A DNA stretch of 64,000 bases from Methanosarcina horonobensis HB-1 = JCM 15518 (GCF_000970285.1 NZ_CP009516.1:1715036-1779035), one strand, 5' to 3'; shown: positions 1 through 10,800, counted from the stretch's first letter. Notes: generated by a model not told the origin, from the letters alone. Numbers and translations: made by a program.

Positions 1-2
1 AA

Positions 3-209
3 AAGCGTATGGATGTCTTAAAGGAAATCATAAAGGAAATAGGGCTTGATCCTAAAAGGCTCAGAACCCTCTGGATCTCAGCTGCCGAAGGAGAACGCTT
101 CTCGAACACTATTACCGAGTTTGTAAAGGAACTTGAAGAAATAGGGCCAATAGGGAGCGAATTCAAGCAGGAATGTGCCGGAACCGGAGTTGAGGAGGTG
201 GCACAGTGA
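3..209 (+). CDS. MvhD/FrhD-like iron-sulfur subunit, C-terminal part
   Basis: The reading frame is open through the left edge of the window, so the ATG at 9 is probably internal and the gene starts upstream. The visible residues include RLRTLWISAAEGERF, close to the conserved C-terminal motif of the small MvhD subunit (or MvhD domain of HdrA) that passes electrons to heterodisulfide reductase. The stop overlaps the GTG start of the polyferredoxin gene, so the two are translationally coupled. The Cys residues of the [2Fe-2S] site lie outside the window. An HdrA-MvhD fusion cannot be excluded. Confidence 0.7.
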   Translation, partial: KRMDVLKEIIKEIGLDPKRLRTLWISAAEGERFSNTITEFVKELEEIGPIGSEFKQECAGTGVEEVAQ

Positions 210-1678
210 GCGAGAAAGAACCTGAAGAGTGCCCGGAGCAGGAAACTCAGGTATGCGGCGGGTGCTGCTGCGGAGCCGGAGAAACCGAAGAGCCCGAAAA
301 AGGAAAAAATGAAATTGAGGATATCGAATCCGAAGAGTTTGAGGAGCAGGCAGAGGCAGAGCCAGAAGAAGACGAAAATCAGGAAAAGATCACGGTTACG
401 ACCAGTATGGATCTGCAGGGAAGCCATTTCCTCTATACGCAGGCAACCGAGAAATCCCTCAAAACCCTTGATTACGATTATAAGCGCTGCAACGGCTGCG
501 GGATCTGTGTGGAGATCTGCCCCACAAGAGCTCTGGAACTGGGACCCTTGCATGAGATTGCAACCGGGCTTGATGCTCCTCCTGTGATGATGGACCTTGA
601 TAAATGTACCTTCTGCAGGATGTGCTCAAACCTCTGCCCTGTACATGCTATTTCCTTTGAAGCCATTGGAGAGATCCCTGATGAAAAGCAGTACCCAAAA
701 TACGATGCATATGTAAATATCAACGAGAAGTGCCTTCCCTGTGCCCTCTGTGAAGGAGCATGCCCGCAGGACGCAATAGAAGTCGAATTCACCTTCCCTA
801 AAAAAGAGGAGATTGCTCCATTTAAGGAGGGTGTGGAGGGCGAAATTGAAATCGACACTGACAAATGCAATTTCTGCGGGATCTGTGCCAGGTTCTGTGA
901 CGCTGTTATCCTGCTTGAACGAGAACCAACTCCTGACAACCCTGTGCCCTTCGAGCAGATCCTTGTTGATACGGATAAATGTGACTATTGTGTACTCTGC
1001 CAGGACATTTGCCCGGAAGAGGCAATAAAGGTTAAAGGGGAACGTCCCTGTGAAGCGCCGAAAATAGGAGGAAAAGTAAAGGTCGATGACCTGAAATGTA
1101 CGCAATGCGCCCGCTGCCAGGCTGTCTGCCCCTATGAAGCTGTTGACCTGCAAAAACCAATGGAAGGAAAACTGAGCCTTATTGAGCTTAACCTGAAAGA
1201 ATGCGACCCTCAGGGCTGCCGCGGCTGCTTCAATGTCTGCCCCTCTGAACTCTGGTACGTACCTACGGATCCCGAAGACCCTCGAAAGATTGCTTTTGCC
1301 GAAGATTTCTGCATGTACTGTGGAGCCTGCGTGAAGGCCTGCCACCTTGCAGCCATAAAAGTGGAAAGAACCGATGTCCACCACACTGAAATCCCTGACA
1401 CCCCCTGGGCTTCCCAGTGGAGGGATGCAATCGAGTCCCTGAAGACTGGAGTAAGGAAAGGAGTTGACAGAGCAGTTTTCAGAGAGACAGAAACCCTAAA
1501 AGCTCAAAAATTCACGGGTATAGAGCCTCCATGTACCGATGAAGAAGCACTTGCAGCCGTACAGGCAAAAATTGATTCCCTCATGCCTGCTCTTAAGAGC
1601 GCAAAGGTCAGGAAACTCTGGGAAACCGACTCCCCGGAAAATGCTGCTGCTGCCGTGAAAAAGAAAATTGAAAGCTGA
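206..1678 (+). CDS. polyferredoxin with eight [4Fe-4S] motifs
   Basis: A 490-residue cytoplasmic electron carrier. Eight ferredoxin-type clusters are visible in order, including CNGCGICVEICP, CTFCRMCSNLCP, CLPCALCEGACP, CDYCVLCQDICP, CTQCARCQAVCP and CMYCGACVKACH. One motif is altered to CDPQGCRGCFNVCP. An acidic Glu-rich N-terminus of about 60 residues carries an extra Cys cluster (VCGGCCCGAG). The GTG start overlaps the previous stop and is preceded by AGGAGGTG. With an MvhD-like gene upstream, it fits the polyferredoxin found in Methanosarcina hdr-type operons, moving electrons between ferredoxin or F420 and heterodisulfide reductase. The exact partner complex is inferred. Confidence 0.85.
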   Translation: MSEKEPEECPEQETQVCGGCCCGAGETEEPEKGKNEIEDIESEEFEEQAEAEPEEDENQEKITVTTSMDLQGSHFLYTQATEKSLKTLDYDYKRCNGCGICVEICPTRALELGPLHEIATGLDAPPVMMDLDKCTFCRMCSNLCPVHAISFEAIGEIPDEKQYPKYDAYVNINEKCLPCALCEGACPQDAIEVEFTFPKKEEIAPFKEGVEGEIEIDTDKCNFCGICARFCDAVILLEREPTPDNPVPFEQILVDTDKCDYCVLCQDICPEEAIKVKGERPCEAPKIGGKVKVDDLKCTQCARCQAVCPYEAVDLQKPMEGKLSLIELNLKECDPQGCRGCFNVCPSELWYVPTDPEDPRKIAFAEDFCMYCGACVKACHLAAIKVERTDVHHTEIPDTPWASQWRDAIESLKTGVRKGVDRAVFRETETLKAQKFTGIEPPCTDEEALAAVQAKIDSLMPALKSAKVRKLWETDSPENAAAAVKKKIES

Positions 1679-1725
1679 AAATCTGGCTAAACCTGGAACG
1701 TAATCAGGTTTGAAACTACCTTAAC

Positions 1726-1750
1726 GGGTAAAAAAGCATCTTTTTTACCC
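1726..1750 (+). terminator. hairpin terminator after polyferredoxin
   Basis: An 11-bp perfect stem (GGGTAAAAAAG / CTTTTTTACCC) with a 3-nt loop lies 48 nt after the polyferredoxin stop. The next gene is convergent, so the hairpin may serve both strands. Confidence 0.6.
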
Positions 1751-1950
1751 CGGAAACCATTTTTTTGATCTTAGAGTTCTAAAGTGCCTCTTCCAGCTTG
1801 CCTGCAGCCTGTCCTCTCCTTTTATAACCCAAAAATTAGTCCTCTTGAGCGCAGCGAAAAGGACCTCGTGCTCCCGAAGCGAAACTCGGGTGCCGAAGCG
1901 TAATTCAGGTGGCGTGATAAGGTCATTCTATAAATCTTTTAAGTTTTAGC

Positions 1951-2403
1951 TCAGGATCTGCGCTTTTCTTTTACAACCATAACAGGTACTTTTGAGTTCC
2001 GAACCATGTTTCCAGCTACGCTGCCTAAAAACAATCTGTCAAGACCGGTTTTTCCAAGAGTACCCATGACAACGATGTCCATTCCTTCCTCTTCGGCATA
2101 CCGGATAAGCTCATCAGCAGGGTGCCCTTCAAGCAGGACAGGTTCTACTCTAACCCCTTCCATTTCTCCGATTCCTGTTACGTAGTTTACAGCCTGGTTC
2201 CCTTCTTTTTTCAAGGCTTCGCGCATTCTTTCCCAGTCCAGATCTACTGCCATTGAAGAAAAATAGTCTGTAGATACTACATAGACTGCATAAACAGTCC
2301 CTCCGCTCAGGCGGGCAAGTTCTATCGCGTTGTTAGCAGCCATCCTGGAACAGACCGAGCCGTCGGTTGCGATCATTATTTTCTTAAAGTTGACAGTTTT
2401 CAC
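1951..2403 (-). CDS. universal stress protein, UspA family
   Basis: A 150-residue single Usp domain. It begins FKKIMIATDGS and has the ATP-binding signature G-x2-G-x9-GS near residues 114-128 (GTLGKTGLDRLFLGSVAGN). It probably binds ATP and acts in the cytoplasm under stress, though no substrate can be read from sequence. It is monocistronic and convergent with the polyferredoxin operon. Length is normal for the family. Confidence 0.9.
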   Translation of the reverse strand: MKTVNFKKIMIATDGSVCSRMAANNAIELARLSGGTVYAVYVVSTDYFSSMAVDLDWERMREALKKEGNQAVNYVTGIGEMEGVRVEPVLLEGHPADELIRYAEEEGMDIVVMGTLGKTGLDRLFLGSVAGNMVRNSKVPVMVVKEKRRS

Positions 2404-2543
2404 ACAGAATCCCCAACTACTCTATGCACCTGCAAGAAATATAATTTAATCGGGGTTTAGAAAGTGAATGAATAAGAAGATTCGGCTTTTAAGCCTTCTC
2501 AGTACGGAAAAACTATTTTTGCTAGGATTACATGGTATAAACT

Positions 2544-3200
2544 ATGGAGATAAGCAACGAAAACTACAGGCAGCTGGAAGGCAGGGCAAAAGAACTGGGA
2601 GCAAAAAGTGTCAGGCTTCTCCCTGCAGAGGATATTGTTGTTGAAGACCGGACCGTGTTAAAGTGCATATTTGGCTGTAACGGCTACGGAAGCCGGGTCT
2701 GTCCTCCTTTTATCCCGACAGTGGACGAATTCAAAAAAATGCTTGCTGACTATGAATGGGCCCTTCTCGTGGAATGGAACTCAGATAACGTTTTTTCCCA
2801 GGAGGTCAGCGAAAACTTCGTGAAATTCAGCACTTCTCCTCCTGGAGATGAAGCTGTAAAACAGCAGTTCCAGAATAATCTGAAAACAATAATGAAAGAC
2901 CGAAAAGAAACTATTCAGCCCGGAGTTCTGGAACTTGAAAAACTCGCCTGGACTCTCGGGTATAATACTGCTCTTGCCACCTTTCCTGGTATGTGCACAT
3001 GGTGTGCAACAAAAGACTATTCCGGCGTAAACTGCGCTGGCGCAAACGGACCATGCCACCACCCAACCCTGCGCAGGCCATGCCTTATGGGGCTCGGGGT
3101 AAGGATGGACAAAACACTGGAAAAAATCGGCAGCCAGCTTCAGAAGTTTCCGATGGATGATACGGCTCCGGTGCCGTATACATTGATATTGCTGGACTGA
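2544..3200 (+). CDS. DUF2284 Cys-rich metal-binding protein
   Basis: A 218-residue cytoplasmic protein of the DUF2284 family, common in methanogens and annotated as predicted metal-binding. Cys-rich motifs sit near residues 38-52 (CIFGCNGYGSRVCPP) and near the C-terminus (CTWCATKDYSG...CAGANGPCHHP...RRPC), enough for one or two Fe-S or Zn sites. Function is unknown. It stands alone, starting from an ATG 140 nt from the divergent UspA gene. Confidence 0.8.
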   Translation: MEISNENYRQLEGRAKELGAKSVRLLPAEDIVVEDRTVLKCIFGCNGYGSRVCPPFIPTVDEFKKMLADYEWALLVEWNSDNVFSQEVSENFVKFSTSPPGDEAVKQQFQNNLKTIMKDRKETIQPGVLELEKLAWTLGYNTALATFPGMCTWCATKDYSGVNCAGANGPCHHPTLRRPCLMGLGVRMDKTLEKIGSQLQKFPMDDTAPVPYTLILLD

Positions 3201-3388
3201 AAAAACTCGGTTTTCTCTTTTTAATTTATTTTTTACTACTGAAATAAGGGGAATAGATTCTGTTAGCTTTTGGGAGATTTAGTCCCAACGATCGAATATC
3301 GAACACAGCCGGGCCGGCTTCAGATATGCGCGATACGGGAAGGGAAAACGTCGAAGAAGAACTGAACCTACACCGAGAAAAAAATTGC

Positions 3389-4849
3389 TTACTCGATGGC
3401 AAGACGTTGAAGTGGCAGGCTAAAACCGAAGATACTGTACTTTCCATATTCACTTTTGACCCATACCTCCCCTCCGTGGAGTTCAACCAGTTTCTTGACA
3501 AGGGATAAACCCAGGCCTGTGCCTTCATGCTTCTCTTCCTCGGACCCGAGGACCTGGGAAAAAGGTTTGAACAGTTTCGGCAGGTCTTCTTCTTTTATTC
3601 CTGTGCCCTGGTCTTCAACCTCAAACTGCATAAATTTTTCAGCTGTTCTGACTCTTATGGTAATGTTTCCCCCGTCATTTGAGAATTTGCTTGCATTTCC
3701 TATGAGATTGTACAGGATCTGTTTTAACTTACCAATGTCTGCTTCAATTGTGCCGACATCAGGTTCGATATCGGTAATTATAGTTATTCCCTTGTGGTTT
3801 GCAACCGGCCTCATAACTTCGACTATTTCCCTGACTATCAGGGAGACCGAAACCTGTTGGCACTGGATTTCCATCTTTCCGGATTCTGCTTTTGACAGGT
3901 CAAGTATGTCATTGATAAGGCCAAGAAGATGCCTACCACTCACGGATATGTTTTTTGCATACCTCATCTGCTTTTCATTTAAGGGGCCTGCGAAGTTATT
4001 AATCAACAGATCGGAAAATCCGATGACTGCGTTTAAAGGTGTTCGAATTTCATGGCTCATGCTCGCCAGAAATTTGCTTTTAGCAGTACTTGAAGCCTCA
4101 GCAGCTTCCTTTGCTTCAAGGAGGCTCTGTTCCATTCTTTTCCTTTCTGTAAGGTCTATTTCCATTGAAAAGATCTCAAGCCGATCCTCCGGAATCTGGA
4201 CTCCCGAATAACTGGAGAATACGGGAATTTTTTCCTTTTTCTTAGTTAAAAAAGTATTTTCCGATGCACAGACATAAGTTCTATCTTTTTCCATGGAACT
4301 GATTATTTTTAAGAAATCATTTTCAGTCTCATTGGGGACTATGAGTTCAGTCAGTTTTTTTCCAATGGCTTCATTTTTGGGATAGCCATACATTTTTTCA
4401 CTTGCTGTATTCCAGTAAATTACAGTACAATCGGGATCAAAGCCCTGGACTGCGACATCCGGCACATTGTCAATAAAATTCTGAAATTTCAGTTCACATA
4501 GAAAAAGTTTTTTTTCCTGATCTTCGACAGTTCTCAAAAGACCTACCTGCCTGCTAAGAATCATATGAAATATATTGGCAGTCAGAAGGACCAGAATAAA
4601 TGTAAGTGCCTTAATAAAAGTTACATCACCGGGAGTAAGTCCATTTACAAGGACACTTTCAAGCCAATTTGCAATATACAACCAGGCACGATAAAAGACC
4701 AGAAGAAAAAGCAAAATTGTTGTCACAGCCACAGAATATGGTTTTGAGAACCATTCCTTCAGTCGGAGTGGATCCATGTCTTCTTGATCGCTTTTCATTG
4801 CCATAACTTCCAGTAATGCAGCCTCAGAAAAATAATAAATCTCTGCCAT
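3389..4849 (-). CDS. membrane sensor histidine kinase (PAS-HisKA-HATPase)
   Basis: A 486-residue membrane kinase. Two hydrophobic segments occur near residues 37-60 and 77-100, followed by a PAS domain of about 110 residues (FIDNVPDVAVQGFDPDCTVI). The H box SHEIRTPLNAVIGFSD carries the phospho-accepting His. The ATPase domain shows the N box (NLIGNASKF), DQGTGI and GTGLGLSLVKK. No receiver domain or response regulator lies beside it, as is usual for Methanosarcina orphan kinases. The signal is unknown. Confidence 0.9.
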   Translation of the reverse strand: MAEIYYFSEAALLEVMAMKSDQEDMDPLRLKEWFSKPYSVAVTTILLFLLVFYRAWLYIANWLESVLVNGLTPGDVTFIKALTFILVLLTANIFHMILSRQVGLLRTVEDQEKKLFLCELKFQNFIDNVPDVAVQGFDPDCTVIYWNTASEKMYGYPKNEAIGKKLTELIVPNETENDFLKIISSMEKDRTYVCASENTFLTKKKEKIPVFSSYSGVQIPEDRLEIFSMEIDLTERKRMEQSLLEAKEAAEASSTAKSKFLASMSHEIRTPLNAVIGFSDLLINNFAGPLNEKQMRYAKNISVSGRHLLGLINDILDLSKAESGKMEIQCQQVSVSLIVREIVEVMRPVANHKGITIITDIEPDVGTIEADIGKLKQILYNLIGNASKFSNDGGNITIRVRTAEKFMQFEVEDQGTGIKEEDLPKLFKPFSQVLGSEEEKHEGTGLGLSLVKKLVELHGGEVWVKSEYGKYSIFGFSLPLQRLAIE

Positions 4850-4996
4850 GCCGATATAACTATTTTAGATCTGCCGCAGATATGATATATAGTAAGAATG
4901 TTATATATATATTTATACCATTACCGATATCTCTTTTAGAGGATTGGCCACACATCAATTATGTAAAAAATTAGAGGAGAAGATATAATCCCCAAT

Positions 4997-5569
4997 ATGG
5001 AATCGATATCAACACATCTGAATATTTTTCTTTTCCTTATACTGGTAAACTCCCTTCTGTCAAGATTTGCAGTGGTAACCTCTCCAATCTCTCCTGCACC
5101 AGGTGTATCCAGTATGTATTTTGCAGTCGCTTTCATGATCGTTTTTGCCCTATGGTACGGAATATGGGGAGTTTTATCTGCCTATCTTGGCTGCATGATA
5201 GGAGCAGGAGTCCTTGCCGATATGCCCTTTTCATTGAACGTTATATGGTCAACTGCCGATCTCTGGCAGGCTCTCATACCTCTGACAGCTTTTGCATACT
5301 TCAAAGCTAATATAAGGCTGAGGACGAAAAGAGATTGGGGGATATTCCTTTTGTTCGGCTGTTTCCTTAACAATCTTATTGGGGCCCTATGGGGTGCCTT
5401 AACCATAGTCGTTGTCGGCATGGTCCCAGGGACAGAGTTTTTTGTTACATTTCAAAACTGGTTTACCGGCAACATTATTACTACCCTGGTGATCGTACCC
5501 TTCTGCCTCAGGTACATTACTCCATATATCCAGCAGACAAAATCTTACGTCCAGAATTACTGGATCTGA
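4997..5569 (+). CDS. MASE1-like integral membrane protein
   Basis: A 190-residue, very hydrophobic protein with about five membrane segments. Its pattern (PAPGVSSMYFAVAFMIVFALWYG...GCMIGAG...) resembles MASE1 sensory domains, which usually precede a histidine kinase or cyclase. No output domain follows, because the frame stops and an IS605-type element begins 127 nt later. It may be a stand-alone sensor or the remains of a larger kinase. It is divergent from the sensor kinase across a TATA-rich spacer (about 4860-4990). Confidence 0.5.
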   Translation: MESISTHLNIFLFLILVNSLLSRFAVVTSPISPAPGVSSMYFAVAFMIVFALWYGIWGVLSAYLGCMIGAGVLADMPFSLNVIWSTADLWQALIPLTAFAYFKANIRLRTKRDWGIFLLFGCFLNNLIGALWGALTIVVVGMVPGTEFFVTFQNWFTGNIITTLVIVPFCLRYITPYIQQTKSYVQNYWI

Positions 5570-5695
5570 TTATTACAAAGAAGCGGTGATTTAAAATTTA
5601 AATCGAAAATGAAATGAGGTAAGAAGCCACTTCATCTTCGACCCAGAGAGCAAGGTATTCGTAACCTTCTTGCACTCCCACGGTAATAAATAAGT

Positions 5696-7049
5696 TTTAA
5701 CTTTAAGGCGGGAAGTCCCCCCTTCCTCGGAGCGAAGCGACAGGTGGGGGATGAAAGCCGTCAACTTCACTATATTAAGTTTAACAAAACCTATATATCT
5801 CTTTAAAACGTATAATGTATAGTATGTTAAAAGCCTACAAATACCGAATCTACCCTAACAAAAAACAAAAGGAAATGATACAAGTTCATTTTGGCGCATG
5901 TAGATTTGTCTATAACTGGGCTTTAGAACAAAAGATAAAAACTTATGAACAAACTAAGAAATCAATATCGAGGTTTGATTTACAGCACATTTTAGTCCAT
6001 GAAGTAAAACCTTCTAACGAATGGTTAAAAGAAGCTAATTCACAGGCTCTACTTGCCTCTTTAGTAAATGTAGAATCAGCATTTACTAAATTCTTTAGAG
6101 AGAAATCCGGATTTCCTAAGTTCAAGTCTAAGAAAAATCCGGTTCAATCATATCAAATGCCTCAACATTATGCGGTAGATTTTGAGAAGCAGATAATTAA
6201 GCTTCCTAAAATAGGTGAAGTTAAAACCATACTTCATAGAAGGTTTGAAGGCAAACTTAAAACCGCAACAATTTCAAGATCAAGTACAGGAAAATATTAT
6301 ATCAGTATCCTTGTAGATAATGAAAAAGATATTCCTGAAAAGCAGAACTTTTCAGAATCAACTACAATAGGTATTGATGCAGGCATCAAAGATTTTGCAG
6401 TTCTATCAAATGGAGAAAAGGTTGAAAATCCAAAATACCTTAAAAATTCTCTAAAAAGAATGAAAGTTCTCCAAAAAAGAGTATCGAGAAAAGTTAAAGG
6501 CTCTAAGAATAGGAATAAGGCTAGACAGCATCTTTCAAAAATCCATGAAACTATTAGCAATCAGAGAAATAATTTCCAGCATCAACTCTCTTTTAGACTG
6601 ATTAGCGAGAACCAAGCTATTGCGCTGGAAACTCTGAATGTTAAAGGTATGGTAAAAAATCATTGTCTGGCTCAATCTATTTCAGATGCTTCGTTGAGTG
6701 GTTTTGTAACAAAATTAGAGTATAAAGCTGAATGGTTGGGAAAAACCATTTTACGAATAGGAAGATTTGAGCCATCTTCTAAATTATGCAATGTTTGTGG
6801 GCATCACAATTCTAATCTAACTCTTGATGTTAGAGAGTGGACGTGTCCTGATTGCAAAACAAAGCATGACAGAGACGTAAATGCTGCAATCAATATCAAA
6901 AAGTTCTCTCTTCAAGATCAAAATCTTATAGTTATCTGACACCTACGGAACGTAGGGGATGAGCTTGTGGACTTGCGAACGGTAGTTCGAGGGATGAAGC
7001 AAGAAGCCACTTCCTCGCTTTCATCAGAAAGCAGGGAGGGGTAGTTCAC
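5696..7049 (+). mobile_element. IS605-type element, TnpB only (copy 1)
   Basis: The boundaries come from comparison with the second copy at 19909-21262. Identity begins at TTTAAC (5696) and ends after GTAGTTCAC (7049), and the flanks are unrelated. No tnpA is present, so movement would need a TnpA in trans. Both ends contain imperfect palindromes (near 5703-5760 and 6940-7049), as expected for single-strand transposition. A degenerate stretch at 5615-5660 shares GAAGCCACTTC with the right end and may be a relic of an older copy. Confidence 0.8.
5815..6939 (+). CDS. tnpB: TnpB RNA-guided nuclease (IS605 OrfB family)
   Basis: A 374-residue intact TnpB. The RuvC-like catalytic acidic residues are visible in GIDAGIKDFAVL, IALETLNVKGM and HDRDVNAAINI. 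A four-Cys zinc ribbon (CNVCGHHN...CPDC) lies in the last 60 residues, and the N-terminus MLKAYKYRIYP is typical. Family members are guided by an RNA made from the element's right end and cut DNA next to a short target motif, helping the element persist. It differs from the second copy at only a few residues. Confidence 0.93.
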   Translation: MYSMLKAYKYRIYPNKKQKEMIQVHFGACRFVYNWALEQKIKTYEQTKKSISRFDLQHILVHEVKPSNEWLKEANSQALLASLVNVESAFTKFFREKSGFPKFKSKKNPVQSYQMPQHYAVDFEKQIIKLPKIGEVKTILHRRFEGKLKTATISRSSTGKYYISILVDNEKDIPEKQNFSESTTIGIDAGIKDFAVLSNGEKVENPKYLKNSLKRMKVLQKRVSRKVKGSKNRNKARQHLSKIHETISNQRNNFQHQLSFRLISENQAIALETLNVKGMVKNHCLAQSISDASLSGFVTKLEYKAEWLGKTILRIGRFEPSSKLCNVCGHHNSNLTLDVREWTCPDCKTKHDRDVNAAINIKKFSLQDQNLIVI

Positions 7050-7069
7050 AGTGTGTTTGTACAAAACAG
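6940..7069 (+). ncRNA. predicted omega (re) RNA of TnpB copy 1, with guide
   Basis: The conserved segment between the tnpB stop and the right end contains nested inverted repeats (for example ACCTACGGAACGTAGGGG). In IS605 elements the guide is the sequence just outside the right end. Here that is 7050-7069, beginning AGTGTGTTTGTAC. Presence and extent are inferred from the family, not from a transcript. Confidence 0.5.
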
Positions 7070-7857
7070 GATGCTCCAGCAAACAGCGTAAATTAAAATG
7101 CTTGCTCTGAGATGTCATGTCTGAAAAATCAGTTTAGAAGTAATCAGTTTAGAAGTAGATAGTAGGGTCTGAGTCCCTATTCTCAGGTCCCTACCTGCGA
7201 TCCAACCCATAGATTAAGAGGAAACCCTATTACCCTTAATCTAGATATATATAATGACAGGGTTATATATATCATAATTGATATGAAATATTGTTTCTAA
7301 TTTGAAATTTCAATATAATTGGAAAATTATATAATGTTGAATATTTTATCGGCATTAAAATAAGTTACCTTAAATTATTTTTTGTTTGAAAACAAATTTT
7401 TGTTACTAGGCTTCTCTTCACATAATTTTTTCTGCTGCCCTTTTACTGTACCTTTCTTAATGTTTTCAAACCAGTCTAAGCCTATTTATTATCTATATAT
7501 CTTCCAATTTAGACTTAGATATTAAAAGTATGTTGCTCTAATTGTCTAATTACAAATTTTGGGAGTTTGTATAATTTAGGAGTTTGTCGGAACAGGTCGT
7601 CATGTTTTGTCTATTACTCTTTTGACAGGGTTCTTAGGTATGTAGAAGTGTAGTTTTATATTTGTAAAAAGTTCTACAGATAACTATTTATTCAAACATA
7701 CTTGTATATGCACTAAATTATATTAGTGCAATAGAATAAAATTGAATTTTTTCAAAAATACGTTCAACATTAGATAAAACAGATTTGCGGCTTTAGATAA
7801 AGTAAAGACGTTGAGATAAGAGTTTTTTTTCGCTCTATACCTTTATCGGAGAGAAAC
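7070..7857. other. AT-rich intergenic region
   Basis: About 790 nt without a credible gene. It is very AT-rich with several TATA-like tracts. The last 60 nt would hold the promoter of the kinase gene, and GGAGAG lies just before its ATG. No RNA gene was recognised. Confidence 0.5.
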
Positions 7858-10800
7858 ATGAGTAACCTTAGAGTTTCTGGTGTTGATGCTGTTGGTGACA
7901 TACCCTGGGGGACACATTTCTGTCAATTTTGCCAGACAAAAGAAGACCTGATGGACATAATTATTCCATATTTTAGAGCAGGTCTGGATAATAATGAACT
8001 CTGTGTATGGATAATATCACAGACCTTTGAAGTAGAAGAAGCAAAAGAAACATTGAGAAGTGCTATTCCCGATTTCAATGTTTATCTGGAAAAGGGGCAA
8101 ATAGAACTTATTCCGTATGCTGACTGGTTCTTAAAAAAGGGTAGTTTCGATTCTCAGGAAGTTCTGGACAGCTGGACTGAGAAACTCAACCAGGCTCTGA
8201 TCAGTGGCTATGATGGATTGAGAGCGACGGAGAGTGTCTGCTGGCTGGAAAAGGAAAGCTGGAGTGATTTCATTGATTATGAGGAAAGACTGGATTCTTT
8301 CCTCAACAAAAACAGGATAATACTTCTGTGTACTTACTGTCACGATATGTGTAACGTAACAGAGACTGTTGATGTGGTTTCCAACCATGAAATGTTTTTG
8401 ATCAGAAGAAAAGGAAAGTGGGAGTACATAGAAGGTTTCACGCGAAAGAATACTACAGATCTGAAACCCGTACAAGATACACTACAGGAAAGAGAACTAC
8501 GTCATAAGGTTGCCAGGGCTGTAGAAGTTGAAAGGAAGCGACTTTTTGACGTGCTGGATGCGCTTCCGGCAATGATAGCTCTGCTAACACCTGACCATCA
8601 CGTCGTCTTTACAAACCGCAGTTTCCGTGAAAAGTTCGGCGAGCCAGGTGGTCAGCACTGTTATGAATTTTGTTTTGGGAACACCAAATCATGTGAGTTC
8701 TGCGAAGCATATAAAGTGCTTGAAACCGGTCAGCCCCACCACTGGGAGGTTGTCACCCCTGACGGAAACGTAATTGATGTCTACGATATCCCGTTCACCG
8801 ATATTGACAATTCGCCCATGATTCTCGAGATGAATATTGACGTTACAGAGCGCAAAAGAGCAGAAGAAGCCCTTAAAAAGGCATATGATACTTTGGAAGA
8901 GAAAATCAAAGAACGTACGGCAGAGCTTGAAAAATCTTACAATTCGTTAAAGGAAAGTCAAGAAAGTCTTGCTGAAGCTCAAAGAATAGCTCACATTGGG
9001 AACTGGGAGTGGGATGTTGCAACTGATGAAGCACAGTGGTCTGATGAAATGTATCGTATTTTCGGACTTAATCCTCAAGAACCGGCTCCGTGTCTTAACG
9101 AATTTTTAAATTATATACACCCTGAAGATCGAGACATTATAGATAAAATCATTAAGAAAAGGTCAGAAGGCATTTCTGAGGGCATCGATTATCGGATTAT
9201 CCGTGCTAATGGCGAAGAACGTGTGGTTTACACACAAACCGAGGTTATTTTTGATGAGAAAAGCATTCCTGTCCGGGTAAAGGGAATAGTTCAGGACATT
9301 ACTGAACGTAAAAAATCAGAAGAGAAAATTCAGAGCTTAGCGAATATTGTGGAATCGTCAAATGATGCCATTATAACCAAGTCCTTTGACGGTATAATTA
9401 CAAGCTGGAACAAAGGGGCAGAGCAGGTTTATGGTTATTCTGCTGAGGAAATTCTGGGAAAAAACATAGCGATAATTGAGCCGGATAATCGTAAAGGAGA
9501 AATAGAACAGTTAGGTGAAAAAGTTAAACAGGGAGAAATAGTCCATAACTATGAGACCCTACGGTTGAGAAAGGATGGCACAATAATAAACGTCTCATTA
9601 ACTCTTTCTCCGGTTTTTGATTCGCATGGAAAGTTGGTGTCTATCTCAGCTATTGCCAGAGATACAACCGAAAGTAAAAGAGCAGAAGAAAAATTGCGTG
9701 AAAGCGAGGAAAAATACCGCAACATCGTCGAAACCTCAAACGAAGGCATATACTTTGTGAACGATGAAGGTAAAGTTACTTTCGCCAATAAGATGATGGA
9801 AACGTCCGGGTATAGTCTGGACGAAATTATAGGCAGACCCGTATGGAATTTTGTTCCCGAGGAAAGCCTGCCTGTTGCCAAAAAAGAGTTTGAGAAAAGG
9901 CGGAAGGGGATCAGTGGAAGTTACGAATTGAAGTTAATACGTAAGGACGGCTCAGATATATGGGTACACATCACCACTAAACCATTTTTTAATAAGAAGG
10001 GCAAGTTTAAAGGCTATCTCGCCATGATGACTGATATCACCGAGAGCAAAAAGGCAGAAGAAAAACTACGTGAAAGTGAGGAAAAATACCGCAATATTGT
10101 AGAAATAGCAAATGAAGGTATACTGGTAATCGATTCTGAACTCAGGATTACTTACTATAATAAAAAACTGATGGAGATGCTCGGGTACAATTCGGAAGAA
10201 GGTATTGGCCTTCCGATATGGGATTTCATCCGCAAAGAAAGTAAGGCTTCCGCCAGACAACGTATGGAAAATAGATGACAGGGTGTCAATGAAAGCTACG
10301 AGCTGGAATTAATACGTAAGGATGGCTCATCCTTATGGGTACTTATAAACGCTAAATCTCTGTTTGATAAGGATGGCAAGTTTATGGGCTCAATAAGCAT
10401 GCTCACCGACATTACCGAGCGAAAAGCAGCTGAAAATATTCTGGCGAATATTGAGACCGCCCGTAAAAAAGAAATTCACCACAGGATCAAGAATAACTTG
10501 CAGGTGATTTCCTCACTTCTTGACCTTCAGGCTGAACAGTTCAAAGGCAGAAAGGATATTATGGATTCAGAAGTCTTGGAAGCCTTTAGAGAAAGCCAGG
10601 ACAGAGTTATATCTATGGCTCTTATTCATGAAGAACTGTATAAAGGTGGAGAGCTCGATACCCTGAACTTTTCGCCTTATATTGAGAAACTCGTTGAGAA
10701 CCTTTTCCAAACATACAGGCTTGGAAATTTAGATATCAATTTAGATACAGACCTTGAAGAAGGCATCTTCTTTAATATGGACACTGCAGTTCCGTTAGGG

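Noticed and set aside
626-1384. A 252-codon minus-strand frame inside the polyferredoxin gene
   Set aside because: It is a shadow of a strongly supported gene with eight Fe-S motifs, and its own protein has no family character.
1820-1920. Hairpin-rich repeat after the UspA gene as an RNA gene
   Set aside because: Short stems such as CTCCCGAAGCGAAACTCGGG could form, but no known RNA family or conserved layout was seen.
3456-4211. A 251-codon plus-strand frame opposite the sensor kinase
   Set aside because: Mirror frame of HisKA/HATPase codons, no start signal and no domain.
5943-6560. Minus-strand frames inside TnpB (also 20156-20773)
   Set aside because: Antisense to the RuvC nuclease gene in both copies, with no domain.
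10276-10278. Selenocysteine at the TGA of the PAS kinase
   Set aside because: Methanosarcina does not use selenocysteine and no SECIS-like context or redox motif is present.
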